Shown here one piece after another: positions 38,746-47,059 of a stretch of DNA of 64,000 nucleotides. Position numbers and translations under genes: made by a program. Where the stretch lies: NCBI RefSeq assembly GCF_004361915.1, contig NZ_SNWP01000010.1, forward strand, positions 248,001 to 312,000. The letters are read 5' to 3'. The notes under the pieces are model-generated. The model was not told the origin of the DNA. It ran no database searches and was given only the letters and a program-made list of their open reading frames with translations. Positions within the stretch are counted from its first letter, which is position 1; every line of letters begins with the position of its first letter. This DNA is from Sediminibacterium goheungense (GTDB taxonomy: Bacteria > Bacteroidota > Bacteroidia > Chitinophagales > Chitinophagaceae).

Positions 38746-39201
38746 TTACAACATCTTTTTTAGTAGTATAATTTGCCCCATATGATAGGCATCATGTTGC
38801 AGACATCCGGTTAGCAACTGATAATAGGTTTGACTTTTCATGGGAGATGGTTCATCCATTTTTTCTTCGGGAAATTGCCGGATCACTTTCACAAGTTCTT
38901 CCTGTACATCTCTAAACTGAGCCAATACTTCTTCCCATGCTTGCCTATCAGTATGCGCTGGCTGATAAAAATCAGACATAGATGGAGTTCCTAAAACACC
39001 CACTAACCGTATTAAGACTGTTTTTCTCCAATAAATAAGATGGCTTACCAACTGCCAGATAGAATTGTGGCCTTCTCCCAAACTTTTTGCAGCAAGATTT
39101 TCATTGACACCCTCAATAGCCTGTTTGAAATTAAGTCCGATCCAGCAGTCTCCTCCATAAAAGGCCTCAAAGAGTGCAGCTATTTTTTCTTTTTCCTTCA
39201 T
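38746..39201 (-). CDS. DinB-family protein
   Basis: The start at 39201 gives 151 aa with the DinB/YfiT four-helix pattern. Candidate metal-ligand histidines are in LGEGHNSIWQLVSHLIYWR and, near the C-terminus, LQHDAYHMGQIILLKK. Members are often metal-dependent thiol transferases (bacillithiol or mycothiol types), but the substrate here is unknown. An eight-residue N-terminal extension is possible. It is monocistronic and convergent with the tolC-like gene. Confidence 0.83.
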   Translation of the reverse strand: MKEKEKIAALFEAFYGGDCWIGLNFKQAIEGVNENLAAKSLGEGHNSIWQLVSHLIYWRKTVLIRLVGVLGTPSMSDFYQPAHTDRQAWEEVLAQFRDVQEELVKVIRQFPEEKMDEPSPMKSQTYYQLLTGCLQHDAYHMGQIILLKKML

Positions 39202-39312
39202 ATTATTTTCTACTCCCCAGACCATCGCTGGTTTGCAAAGAGGGGAAATCCTTGAATAAATTTACAGAATTTTTATTTGAAGTACTTCGATTCAGAATGT
39301 AGGATCTGGGAT

Positions 39313-40062
39313 TCATTTTCCTCCATTCGCTTTTAAATCTGCCAGACAATTCGCATCAAGTACCGGTACACTATTGTTCAGCATATTCATCAGACCTGTT
39401 GTTTCAATACTGTGATACATTAAACAATTACTGTTATTGCAATGTGCTTTATTAGCAGTATCCTCATGCGGTGTTGTCATAACAGTACCATTATTCGTAA
39501 GTCCGAGTAAATGTCCGATTTCATGCAAGAGTACACCTGTTTCTACTTTTACCCTACTCGCCTGGTTAATGCCACCACTATTTGCCTGAATGGTTTTCTC
39601 AAATACACAAATAGCTGTATTACGATAGGCCACCCCTACTACCCCACTGGTAGCATAATCAGCGTCTGCAAAAACGATGTATAGGGTAATCTGGTTACCA
39701 TCGGTATAGGCAGTACGGTATTGGTCTGTATAGTTTGTAATATCTGCAATAGAAACTATTGACTTGCCGAAGGATGCAGTTTGTTTGCTGTTGACAAGAA
39801 CACCTCCGGGTTTATTCAGTCTTTCAGCCAGAAAATTGGAAAGGTTCGTCAAGGTTTGCGTTTGGGGTTGCATGCCGGGTGCGTATTGCAGCTCTACCCG
39901 TAAAGACATATATGTATCAGCCGACAGAAAAGCTGCTGCTGAGCTACCCGTTGAGGCCTTATCTGTATTGGAAGATGGCCCACTGATAAAAGTACTGGTG
40001 GTTTCTTTTTTACAGCCTGTTACAGCCAGTACAAACAGGCAAAAGATGGCTATTTTTTTCAT
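39313..40062 (-). CDS. Metzincin-like zinc protease lipoprotein
   Basis: The 249-aa lipoprotein (lipobox VTGCKKE) carries HEIGHLLGLTNNG, a zincin motif HExxHxxGxxN in which the third metzincin ligand (normally His or Asp) is Asn. Downstream HED, AHCNNSNC and the segment NCLMYHSIE (Met-turn-like) could supply the missing ligand. I recall this arrangement in Bacteroidota membrane metalloproteases. It is probably surface-exposed or periplasmic. Substrate unknown; no operon partners. Confidence 0.8.
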   Translation of the reverse strand: MKKIAIFCLFVLAVTGCKKETTSTFISGPSSNTDKASTGSSAAAFLSADTYMSLRVELQYAPGMQPQTQTLTNLSNFLAERLNKPGGVLVNSKQTASFGKSIVSIADITNYTDQYRTAYTDGNQITLYIVFADADYATSGVVGVAYRNTAICVFEKTIQANSGGINQASRVKVETGVLLHEIGHLLGLTNNGTVMTTPHEDTANKAHCNNSNCLMYHSIETTGLMNMLNNSVPVLDANCLADLKANGGK

Positions 40063-40233
40063 ACAGTGTGCATTTAGAAACAGGTTTCATCTGACTGTAT
40101 GAAAAAATGATGCCAAAGTGAATGGATGATCTCTGATGGCTGATGCCGGATATGCTCTTCGGTGAGATAGCATTAAAAATTTCTATACTTTTTGGTGGTA
40201 ATTACTGCTATTTTTAATGTACAATTACGGTAT

Positions 40234-40680
40234 ATGTCTCAACCATCCTATACTAAACAGGTAGAAGTTCGCTGGAGTGATCTTGACCCTAATTTCCATC
40301 TGCGTCATTCAGTGTATTACGATTGGGGTGCTTTTGTTCGTATGTCTTTTATGACAGAGAGAGGCATTACACCATCCCTCCTCATCCAATTACACACAGG
40401 CCCCATCCTGTTCAGGGAAGAATGTATTTTTAAAAGAGAAATCGGCTTTGATGATACAGTTGAACTGAATTTAACACTTACCAAAGCCTCCCATGATATG
40501 GGGCGTTGGAGTATGAAACATGAAATCTGGAAAAACAGGGATACGCTGAGTGCCATCCTGCATATTGATGGCGCATGGCTCGATACGAAAACCCGTAAAC
40601 TCACGGTCCCACCTGCTTCGTTCAGGGAAGTGTTTGATTCCTTACCTAAATCAAATGATTTTAGCTGGATAGAAAAATAA
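40234..40680 (+). CDS. Hotdog-fold acyl-CoA thioesterase-like protein
   Basis: From the ATG at 40234 the protein is 148 aa with the 4HBT start VEVRWSDLDPNFHLRHSVYYDW, which aligns with the classical (R/W)xxDxDxxxHxxN region, and a single hotdog domain to the end. It would hydrolyse acyl-CoA or an acyl thioester; the specificity is unknown. A small CCGGAC/GTCCGG hairpin follows the stop. Confidence 0.82.
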   Translation: MSQPSYTKQVEVRWSDLDPNFHLRHSVYYDWGAFVRMSFMTERGITPSLLIQLHTGPILFREECIFKREIGFDDTVELNLTLTKASHDMGRWSMKHEIWKNRDTLSAILHIDGAWLDTKTRKLTVPPASFREVFDSLPKSNDFSWIEK

Positions 40681-40689
40681 TGATTGTCG

Positions 40690-40705
40690 CCGGACTAAAG
40701 TCCGG
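40690..40705. repeat. Short perfect hairpin CCGGAC-TAAA-GTCCGG
   Basis: A 6-bp GC-rich stem with a TAAA loop lies 10 nt after the thioesterase stop, in the 56-nt gap between convergent genes. There is no adjacent T run on either strand, so terminator function is uncertain. Confidence 0.5.
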
Positions 40706-40736
40706 AGCAAGGGACTATAAATTTTTTGATTTGATA

Positions 40737-41462
40737 TTACTCTGTTCCTAACGCTTGGGGGCCCAAGGCCGCATCAATGGATTTTTTAAGCCAGGGTACT
40801 GTACCTGCGCCATAGCCCATGGTATGAAAAGTTATTTTGCCTTCTTTATCCAGTACCACATGTGTGGGGAATGCCTTCACACCATATTGCTCAGCTATAT
40901 ATCCTCCACCATCTACGATACCATAATTGAATGGCAGCTCTTTCAGAAATTCTTTTAGTTCATAGGATTGATCGAGAGCAATAGCCAGAAAAACAATATC
41001 CTCACGGTTTTTATACCCATCCGTCATTTTATTCAGGTGTGGAATCTCCATTCTGCAGGGTGGGCAATTGATAAACCAAAAATTCAAAACGACTACTTTA
41101 CCCGTGAGTTCTTTGAGGTTGTATTTCTTACCATCCATGGTAACCATTTTCACGCTCCGGAGTGTATTACCCGTACGAAAAAAAGTACTTTCTCTTGGTT
41201 TCGGCATACTGGCTTCCCTGACCTTCATCTGTTCTTCACTAAACCTGTAAAGCAGAAATTCCTGCGGATCGGATGCCGCATTCAGCAGTCTGATACCATA
41301 CTCACCTGTCTGATACAATCTTTGCCAGATGGCATAGGGATATATCATTCCCGATGAATCTTTTACAAGCGATTTATCATTCAAAGTAGCTTTTGTACCG
41401 GATGTTTGTGCCTGAACGGATAATATACAGAAGCAGGCAATAATGAGTATGATTGGTTTCAT
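40737..41462 (-). CDS. TlpA/ResA-type thiol-disulfide oxidoreductase
   Basis: The start at 41462 gives 241 aa with a signal peptide (MKPIILIIACFCILSVQAQ). An N-terminal helical part (~20-110) precedes a thioredoxin fold whose active site is CPPC in NFWFINCPPCRMEIPHL; the cis-Pro loop is KAFPTHVV. It is probably a periplasmic reductase for cysteine pairs, such as those of cytochrome c maturation or lipoproteins. The longer in-frame ATG upstream would destroy the signal peptide. Confidence 0.9.
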   Translation of the reverse strand: MKPIILIIACFCILSVQAQTSGTKATLNDKSLVKDSSGMIYPYAIWQRLYQTGEYGIRLLNAASDPQEFLLYRFSEEQMKVREASMPKPRESTFFRTGNTLRSVKMVTMDGKKYNLKELTGKVVVLNFWFINCPPCRMEIPHLNKMTDGYKNREDIVFLAIALDQSYELKEFLKELPFNYGIVDGGGYIAEQYGVKAFPTHVVLDKEGKITFHTMGYGAGTVPWLKKSIDAALGPQALGTE

Positions 41463-41505
41463 AGCAGGATTTGTTCCTGTTAAATTACAACAAATCATAA
41501 CATAA

Positions 41506-41540
41506 AAAAAGTCCTTTGCGAGCCAACGCAAGGACTTTTT
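41506..41540 (-). terminator. Rho-independent terminator after the 68-aa gene
   Basis: AAAAAGTCCTTTGCG pairs with CGCAAGGACTTTTT (one bulged T), with A/T runs on both sides, so it could work in either direction. It lies 21 nt beyond the stop of the 68-aa minus-strand gene and upstream of the thioredoxin-like gene. Confidence 0.85.
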
Positions 41541-41561
41541 AAACGAAATGGTGGGAAGGTA

Positions 41562-41768
41562 CTAATACTCCCAGTGGAAAGATGCACGCGCAGTTCTTAC
41601 CGTTCTGCGGATTTTCCAGAGGTCAATTGCTCCGAACGGAGTACTTGACGTTTCTTTATTCTTTGTGTTGATTACATCAACAGCAACAGTTTCTTTTACC
41701 TCTCTAACCAGTTCTTTCAGTTCTTCAGCTTCTAATTGGACAATAGAAGGCATTACATTACTCTTCAT
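41562..41768 (-). CDS. 68-aa peptide gene, possible precursor-like small protein
   Basis: The product has an acidic amphipathic first half (QLEAEELKELVREVKETVAV), a polar linker (NTKNKETSSTPFG) and a basic, aromatic C-terminal end (AIDLWKIRRTVRTARASF, then HWEY). It has its own strong terminator and a 187-nt upstream region, so it is a real transcription unit. I have a vague recollection of short Bacteroidota proteins with a DLWNIQR-like C-terminal motif, but cannot assign a function. The helix-linker-basic-tail plan also resembles leader-core peptides; no modification enzyme is adjacent. Confidence 0.72.
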   Translation of the reverse strand: MKSNVMPSIVQLEAEELKELVREVKETVAVDVINTKNKETSSTPFGAIDLWKIRRTVRTARASFHWEY

Positions 41769-41955
41769 AATATTTCATTTTAATCTTTACACTATGTTTC
41801 AGTGAGCAGTATCAGGGGGAAATAAAGTCAATCGTTGGTGCAGAAAGCAAAGCGAACCCGCGAGATGTTATTACCTGCTCATTTTCAGGGTGCAAAAGTA
41901 CTACATAACAGGTTCATAAAAAAATAAAACTGTAAAATAGTTGTTAATTCGGCCA

Positions 41956-42954
41956 TTAGCTGGTTTGAGTGGCGATATCAGGTGTTGATTGGTCGCATAA
42001 TGGAACGGCGCCTCTGTTTTTTCGGATAATACGTGAGTAAAGACTGATTTCCTTATCGAATAAAAAACGGAAAAAGAGTTTTGTCCATGAAGTGTGGTAA
42101 GACAATGAATTATAAAAAGAGGGTGCTGTATTTCTAATTTGTGGCAATCTGTTCCAGGGTATTGAAGGAAAATCGTGGTGCTCATTGTGATAACCCACAT
42201 TAAAAGCTACGTGGTTCAATATACCATAATAACTGTAGGTTTCCTGTTCTCCATGGGTAAGATAATGCTCCTGTATCCATCTTGCTCCCAAAGGATGTAA
42301 CCCTACTGAAAAGAAAAAACTAAGTATCATAAAAACCAATGCTTTGGGGCCGATAAAAAAAGAAACAGCTGTAACAAATGCAATTTGTACCAGCCAATTG
42401 AGGGCAATCCATTTATCAAAAGGTTTTATTTCTTTTAAACGCGATATGCGGAACAATTGAAAAAAAGGATAAAATAATAACCAGATTACCTTACCGATAA
42501 AATAGTTATCGATCAGTTTGGCTTCCCAGTGATTGGGTAAATCACCATCAAGCTCATGTACACCCTGAAATGAATGATGCTTTATATGGTATCTTTCAAA
42601 AGATACTGAGCTAGGGAATATCAGTGGCATATTAGCAAATATGCCAGCTAGCCTGTTGGCTACAGGCGATTTAAAAATAAGTTTGTGTGAACACTCATGT
42701 ATCATTACAAATAATGCGTGATCTGCAAATGCACCCAGGAGATAGGCTGCTCCAAAAACGATCCACCAGGATTCCCCCTCAACAGCCCAACCTGCCAGTG
42801 TCTGAAAAAGTACCAGCCCAATAATAGCGAGTATGGTGAGTGGGTTCTTACCGATCAGGTTACGGATCTGAGGATGTGCTTTTAAAATGGTTTTAGTACG
42901 ATGACGATGGGGCTCTGATTCGTTAGAGTAGATAAAGCTTTTTTTCTGGTGCAT
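41956..42954 (-). CDS. Dihydroceramide delta-4-desaturase-like membrane fatty-acid desaturase
   Basis: From the ATG at 42954 the 332-aa protein has four to six hydrophobic helices and three histidine boxes: HECSH (86-90), HIKHH (123-127) and HNEHH (256-260). The third box lies in ETYSYYGILNHVAFNVGYHN, followed by EHHDFPSIP, which is nearly the same as animal sphingolipid delta-4 desaturase (DEGS). The N-terminal RTKTILKAHPQIRNL and the ending KEISLYSRIIRKNRG also align with DEGS. It would introduce a double bond into a ceramide or sphinganine chain. The sphingolipid biosynthesis genes themselves are not in this window. Confidence 0.87.
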   Translation of the reverse strand: MHQKKSFIYSNESEPHRHRTKTILKAHPQIRNLIGKNPLTILAIIGLVLFQTLAGWAVEGESWWIVFGAAYLLGAFADHALFVMIHECSHKLIFKSPVANRLAGIFANMPLIFPSSVSFERYHIKHHSFQGVHELDGDLPNHWEAKLIDNYFIGKVIWLLFYPFFQLFRISRLKEIKPFDKWIALNWLVQIAFVTAVSFFIGPKALVFMILSFFFSVGLHPLGARWIQEHYLTHGEQETYSYYGILNHVAFNVGYHNEHHDFPSIPWNRLPQIRNTAPSFYNSLSYHTSWTKLFFRFLFDKEISLYSRIIRKNRGAVPLCDQSTPDIATQTS

Positions 42955-43110
42955 ATGCTTCCAATATATGGGTATTTTCACAGAATTCGGGATTTTGTTT
43001 GAAGATCAGCACGATATAATCCATAAAAATTAAAGACTTCAGTAAATGCATGTATGCTGGAAATATCCTTTCGTTTGACCGGAGGATAGTACCTTTATCA
43101 AAAAAAGAGT

Positions 43111-43512
43111 TTGAAATACCTGATTGTATCGTTACTGGTATTGTTAATGGCCTGTGGTCAGAAACCCAATACCTATACAGCTGCCGAAAATGCATTGGAT
43201 GCGGGTCGTGAATTTATTGATGCCTGCCTGAAGGGGGATTTTACCAAAGCCAAATGGTATATGATTGAGGACAGCACCAATCTGGGGCACCTGGAAAGAG
43301 CCGAAACAAAGTACAGGACTTATGATAAAGAAGGTCGTCAGCAATTGAGAACAGCATCGATTAATATCAGCGAAGTAAGTGATATTGATACGGCCACTTC
43401 CATCATTTATTACAGCAATTCATTTGATCAACAGCCCTTAAAAGTAAAAGTGGTAAAGCAGCAGGGAAAATGGCTGGTTGATTTCAAATTCACCTTCAAT
43501 CCAAACCTATAA
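43111..43512 (+). CDS. Small lipoprotein, NTF2/DUF4878-like
   Basis: The only start that keeps the lipoprotein signal is the TTG at 43111, giving MKYLIVSLLVLLMACGQKP with lipobox LMAC and 133 aa in total. The mature part is a small alpha-plus-beta unit (ALDAGREFIDACLKGDFTKAKWYM, then strands ending GKWLVDFKFTFNP), as in NTF2-like or DUF4878 proteins. It precedes ppa by 34 nt and may be co-transcribed. Function unknown. Confidence 0.75.
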   Translation: MKYLIVSLLVLLMACGQKPNTYTAAENALDAGREFIDACLKGDFTKAKWYMIEDSTNLGHLERAETKYRTYDKEGRQQLRTASINISEVSDIDTATSIIYYSNSFDQQPLKVKVVKQQGKWLVDFKFTFNPNL

Positions 43513-43546
43513 CTATCCAGTTGATTAAATTATAAAGCAAGTAATT

Positions 43547-44095
43547 ATGCAATCAAACGTTCTTCACCCCTGGCATGGTGTTCACTATGGTGAACAGGCA
43601 CCCCGTGTTGTAAATGCCGTAATAGAAATTCCACAAGGTTCCCGTTGTAAATATGAAATCGATAAACCTACCGGGTTATTAAAGCTTGACAGGGTTATTT
43701 TTTCTTCTTTTTACTATCCTATTAACTATGGTTTTATACCACAGACATATGGGGGTGATAAAGATCCGTTAGATATTCTCGTGATCACTTCTCTATCCGT
43801 TCAGCCCCTTACGCTGATGGATGCCAAGGTGATTGGTGTTATGCAGATGATTGATGGGGGCGATCCGGATGATAAAATTATTGCAGTAGCTGCTACAGAT
43901 CCGGGTGTGAACCACTATAACAATATAGAGGAATTACCCAAACATTTCTTTGATGAACTCAGGCATTTCTTTGAGGAGTACAAAAAACTGGAAAATAAAT
44001 CAGTGGTTGTTGAAGATTTTGGTGATAAAGCCAAAGCACTAACGATTGTTCAGGAAGCTATTGATTTTTACAAAGAAACTTTCGGTAACAAATAA
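43547..44095 (+). CDS. ppa: Inorganic pyrophosphatase, family I
   Basis: The 182-aa enzyme hydrolyses pyrophosphate to phosphate in the cytoplasm. It shows the family I features EIPQGSRCKYEIDKPTGLLKLDR, YPINYGFIPQTYGGDKDPLD (active-site DxDPxD) and the acidic VMQMIDGGDPDDKI. The size is normal. It lies 5 nt upstream of a TauE-like gene. Confidence 0.96.
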   Translation: MQSNVLHPWHGVHYGEQAPRVVNAVIEIPQGSRCKYEIDKPTGLLKLDRVIFSSFYYPINYGFIPQTYGGDKDPLDILVITSLSVQPLTLMDAKVIGVMQMIDGGDPDDKIIAVAATDPGVNHYNNIEELPKHFFDELRHFFEEYKKLENKSVVVEDFGDKAKALTIVQEAIDFYKETFGNK

Positions 44096-44100
44096 ATACC

Positions 44101-44541
44101 ATGAATAGTACTACTATCATTTTACTGATACTAATTGGCCTTGCCGCAGGTTTTCTAAGCGGACTTGTAGGTATCGGTGGGGGCATCATTATTGTTCCTG
44201 CACTGGTATTACTGCTTGGCTTTACCCAAAAACAGGCCCAGGGAACATCATTGGGCATTATGCTGCTTCCTATTGGCATTCTTGCAGTGATGCAATACTA
44301 CAAACAGGGATATATCAATGTAAACTATGTTTTGATTGTAGCTGCAGCTTTTGTAGCTGGTGGTTTTCTGGGCAGTAAGCTATCACTTTCTTTGAGCGAT
44401 GAAAAAATGAAAAAAGTATTCGCGGTTATTTTGTTCCTTATTTCGGTAAAAATGTTGTTTTTTGACCGTTCTACCGAAAAAAAAGAACAGGCCCGCCATA
44501 CCACCATTCAGGCAGCTGAAAAAAACCATGAAAAAGGCTGA
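44101..44541 (+). CDS. TauE/SafE-family membrane protein, half length
   Basis: The 146-aa protein has four hydrophobic helices and one TauE/SafE half module (GLAAGFLSGLVGIGGGIIIVP near the N-terminus). Classical members have about 250 aa and two such halves, so this one probably works as a homodimer. The family exports sulfite, sulfonates or related organic anions. It ends in a charged tail (ARHTTIQAAEKNHEKG) and lies in a ppa-led cluster. Confidence 0.88.
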   Translation: MNSTTIILLILIGLAAGFLSGLVGIGGGIIIVPALVLLLGFTQKQAQGTSLGIMLLPIGILAVMQYYKQGYINVNYVLIVAAAFVAGGFLGSKLSLSLSDEKMKKVFAVILFLISVKMLFFDRSTEKKEQARHTTIQAAEKNHEKG

Positions 44542-44584
44542 TGCCGATTCAATTCATACCCTATCTTTGCCAAAATTCTAAAAA

Positions 44585-44737
44585 ATGGAAGCGAAAAAAT
44601 CCACTGCCAAATATTGGGCTCTTTTCTTTTTCTGGTTTGCAGCACTGATCGTTTTATTGTTTGTTTACCGTGAGTTTTTCTGGCTGGCTTTACCGGGTAC
44701 TGTTACTTATTTTGCCAAGGGCATGGATATTATGTAA
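44585..44737 (+). CDS. Conserved-looking 50-aa single-pass membrane protein
   Basis: ATG 44585 to TAA 44735-44737 encodes 50 residues. They are MEAKKSTAKYW, a hydrophobic segment (ALFFFWFAALIVLLFVY) and REFFWLALPGTVTYFAKGMDIM. The proline-containing second aromatic segment looks re-entrant or amphipathic. It is followed directly by a strong bidirectional terminator, which supports it as the last gene of the ppa cluster. I recall similar short Bacteroidota proteins but no function. Confidence 0.7.
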   Translation: MEAKKSTAKYWALFFFWFAALIVLLFVYREFFWLALPGTVTYFAKGMDIM

Positions 44738-44758
44738 AAATTCTAATGCTGTTTATAG

Positions 44759-44786
44759 AAAAAGCAACCTATCAGGGTTGCTTTTT
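44759..44786. terminator. Bidirectional intrinsic terminator
   Basis: AAAAAGCAACC and GGTTGCTTTTT pair perfectly around a 6-nt loop, with A and T tracts on the outside. It separates the plus-strand ppa cluster from the convergent NlpC/P60 gene. Confidence 0.92.
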
Positions 44787-44788
44787 TA

Positions 44789-45553
44789 TTAGGCATATCT
44801 TTTTATAATTCTTAGCTGGTGCGTTCTCTTGCCTGTCTGCGCATGAACGATACCCATATTGTCTATCGGATCAATCCGTACCTGTCCAGCTGCATGGATA
44901 ATGGTTGCAGGAGATAACATAATACCTACATGTGTAATCCTGCCTTCAGGGTTATCAAAAAAAGCAAGATCGCCACAACGGGCTTCCTGTAAAAAACCAA
45001 TCGTTTCGCCAAGTGCCGCCTGCTGGTATGAATCTCGTGGCAAACGGATCCCAAAATGACGGAATACCTGTTGCGCAAAACCACTACAGTCTATTCCGAA
45101 AACAGAACGCCCTCCCCATAAATAAGCCGTATTCAGGTATTTCTTTGCCTGGTGGGTAACTTGTTCTTCTTCAAAAAGGGCTTTTCCAGTGTCCCAATAA
45201 GATCCGGTATAAGTAATATCAAAACCGGGAAGAGACAGCATATTTCCTGTAAAAAAATCAAGTGGTGTTCCTGCGCCGACCATCATGGTTTCTCCATTCA
45301 CCATGACAGCTGCCGACCATTCCTCAGTCAGTCTGCTATTTTGAAAAACGGGTGCTTCGTCCAGCATCACCAGCTGTGAGCGCTGGCACCACCCTTCATA
45401 CTCATCATAGCTGCTATGTATACGAATAAAATCGCCTGATTGTTCTTCTACCCTTGCCAGTTCACCAAATAATAACTGACTCACCATTTCTGAACGATGC
45501 GCCGCCTCTTTACGCATGGGGCAAACAGGTACCACCGGCATTACAAATGACAT
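44789..45553 (-). CDS. NlpC/P60 cysteine peptidase with SH3b domains
   Basis: The 254-aa protein has N-terminal SH3b-like modules (PMRKEAAHRSEMVSQLLFGE, then GDFIRIHSSYDEYEGWCQRSQL) and a C-terminal NlpC/P60 domain. That domain has catalytic Cys in FGIDCSGFAQQVF and His in RITHVGIML, with TIIHAAG following. Such enzymes cleave gamma-D-Glu/meso-DAP links in cell-wall peptides. No signal peptide is visible, which suggests a cytoplasmic YkfC-like role in muropeptide recycling (inference). Confidence 0.92.
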   Translation of the reverse strand: MSFVMPVVPVCPMRKEAAHRSEMVSQLLFGELARVEEQSGDFIRIHSSYDEYEGWCQRSQLVMLDEAPVFQNSRLTEEWSAAVMVNGETMMVGAGTPLDFFTGNMLSLPGFDITYTGSYWDTGKALFEEEQVTHQAKKYLNTAYLWGGRSVFGIDCSGFAQQVFRHFGIRLPRDSYQQAALGETIGFLQEARCGDLAFFDNPEGRITHVGIMLSPATIIHAAGQVRIDPIDNMGIVHAQTGKRTHQLRIIKRYA

Positions 45554-45624
45554 AAATAGATTTTGTGTTCAAGATATGGAATTTTAGAGGTTGGGCATCT
45601 AATAAGAAATGGCTATTTTAAAGC

Positions 45625-46188
45625 GTGCTTTCTGAGAAATATTCACATATCAGCGATAAAGAATTACTCGAGCATTTTTATGCTGACAGTAATAATGAAT
45701 GGCTGGGTATTTTACTCGAGCGTTATACTTTTCTGCTGCTGGGTGTTTGCATGAAGTACCTAAAAAGTGAAGAAGAAGCAAAAGATGCCGTACAGCAGAT
45801 ATTTTTGAAAGCCATCACCGAACTTGGAAAATATAAGGTTGATTATATTAAAAGCTGGCTTTATATGGTGGCCAAAAACCACTGCTTGATGAAGCTCCGC
45901 GATAAACATATCATTGTTTCAGCCGACGAGCAGAGAGACCTTACTGCGCAGGAATCAGACAAACAATCGATCATAGAAAAGGAAGCAACCCTTACCTATC
46001 TGGAAATGGCTCTGGAAGAATTGAATCAGGAGCAAAAAACATGTGTAACTTTATTCTACCTGCAAAAAAGAAGCTACCAGGAAATTGCAGACCATACCGG
46101 CTATTCGCTTTTACAAGTAAAAAGCCATATACAGAACGGAAAAAGAAACCTGAAAATGTTGGTTGAAAAGAAAATGAAACAAGCCTGA
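45625..46188 (+). CDS. ECF-type RNA polymerase sigma factor
   Basis: The 187-aa protein contains sigma region 2 (YLKSEEEAKDAVQQIFLKAI, then SWLYMVAKNHCLMKLRDK) and region 4 (CVTLFYLQKRSYQEIADHTG, then VKSHIQNGKRNLK). Translation must start at the GTG at 45625, because a stop lies just upstream in frame. Its stop overlaps the ATG of the next gene (TGATG), as in sigma/anti-sigma pairs. Confidence 0.93.
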   Translation: MLSEKYSHISDKELLEHFYADSNNEWLGILLERYTFLLLGVCMKYLKSEEEAKDAVQQIFLKAITELGKYKVDYIKSWLYMVAKNHCLMKLRDKHIIVSADEQRDLTAQESDKQSIIEKEATLTYLEMALEELNQEQKTCVTLFYLQKRSYQEIADHTGYSLLQVKSHIQNGKRNLKMLVEKKMKQA

Positions 46189-46547
46189 TGACCGATTTGA
46201 AAGACATATTACATGATGATGAAAGTCTGAAAAATGAAGACCTGCTTCGTTATCTTGAAGGTAATGCCTCTGATGAAGAGCGTTTTGCCATTGAGAAACA
46301 GATGGCAGATTCAGACTTTATCAATGATGCTGTCGAAGGCTTACAGGTTTTTCAGGACAGACAAAAACTGCAACAATATGCGGCCCAGCTAAACCTGCAG
46401 TTACGCAAACAAACCACTCAGGAACGCAAAAGAAAACGCAGAAGAACCCTTAACAGTCAGCAATGGACACTCATTACAATTGTTACCATTCTATTGCTTT
46501 GCGTGCTGGCATACTGGGTAATCAGAATCTATCAACATCAGACTTAA
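46188..46547 (+). CDS. Putative transmembrane anti-sigma factor
   Basis: The 119-aa protein has an acidic helical cytoplasmic part (EDLLRYLEGNASDEERFAIEKQM, similar to the start of zinc-free anti-sigma domains), a very basic stretch (ERKRKRRR) and one transmembrane helix (LITIVTILLLCVLAYWVI). Only a few residues lie outside. It is translationally coupled to the sigma factor. Assignment as an anti-sigma factor rests on position and topology; no HCC zinc motif is present. Confidence 0.75.
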   Translation: MTDLKDILHDDESLKNEDLLRYLEGNASDEERFAIEKQMADSDFINDAVEGLQVFQDRQKLQQYAAQLNLQLRKQTTQERKRKRRRTLNSQQWTLITIVTILLLCVLAYWVIRIYQHQT

Positions 46548-46552
46548 AAACT

Positions 46553-47056
46553 TTACCGGCACAAACGACGGATCAGTGTTGCGTGTTGGGGATATTCTCC
46601 GGATAGCAATTCAGCCTCGGCCAGTTCAAAATCAGCAAAATCGAATGCGGGTGCTACTGTACAACCCACAAATGAAAAACTGCCTCCGGGCGCTAGTTCT
46701 GATGCAAACCAATACCCTGCCGGTACTACATACTGGTATACCGTGTTAGGCTTGTTTCCAAGTTGAATGGTAGTGGCAATGCCTTCAGGTGAAATCATGT
46801 GTACCAAAAGTGTATCACCGGCATAAAAATGCCAGCACTCATCACTTTGTATACGATGAAAAGCCGAGAAATTCCCCAGCTCCAGTAAGAAATAAATAGC
46901 GGATGAATAATACCTGGCATCTTTAAATCGGCGAGGCAATGATTCCCGGGATATGTGTTCAGAGGAACGATAGGTTTCTTTATAATAGCCGCCTTCCGGA
47001 TGTGGCAATAAATCAAATTGCTGAATCAATTGTGCTACGATGGTATGCATACACAA
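46553..47056 (-). CDS. Cupin, DUF985 family
   Basis: The 167-aa protein matches the DUF985 (cupin_5) family: LIQQFDLLPHPEGGYYKETYRS at the start, SAIYFLLELGNFSAFHRIQSDECWHFYAGD in the middle and GCTVAPAFDFADFELA near the end. Metal-type His and Glu residues are present. The biochemical function of the family is not settled. It may be co-transcribed behind the bactofilin gene, which ends only 3 nt upstream of its start. Confidence 0.9.
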   Translation of the reverse strand: MCMHTIVAQLIQQFDLLPHPEGGYYKETYRSSEHISRESLPRRFKDARYYSSAIYFLLELGNFSAFHRIQSDECWHFYAGDTLLVHMISPEGIATTIQLGNKPNTVYQYVVPAGYWFASELAPGGSFSFVGCTVAPAFDFADFELAEAELLSGEYPQHATLIRRLCR

Positions 47057-47059
47057 AGA

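Noticed and set aside
40125..40150. Tandem CTGATGG/CTGATGC heptads upstream of the thioesterase gene
   Set aside because: Only one arm is visible, so it does not meet the inverted-repeat definition; it may be a half element.
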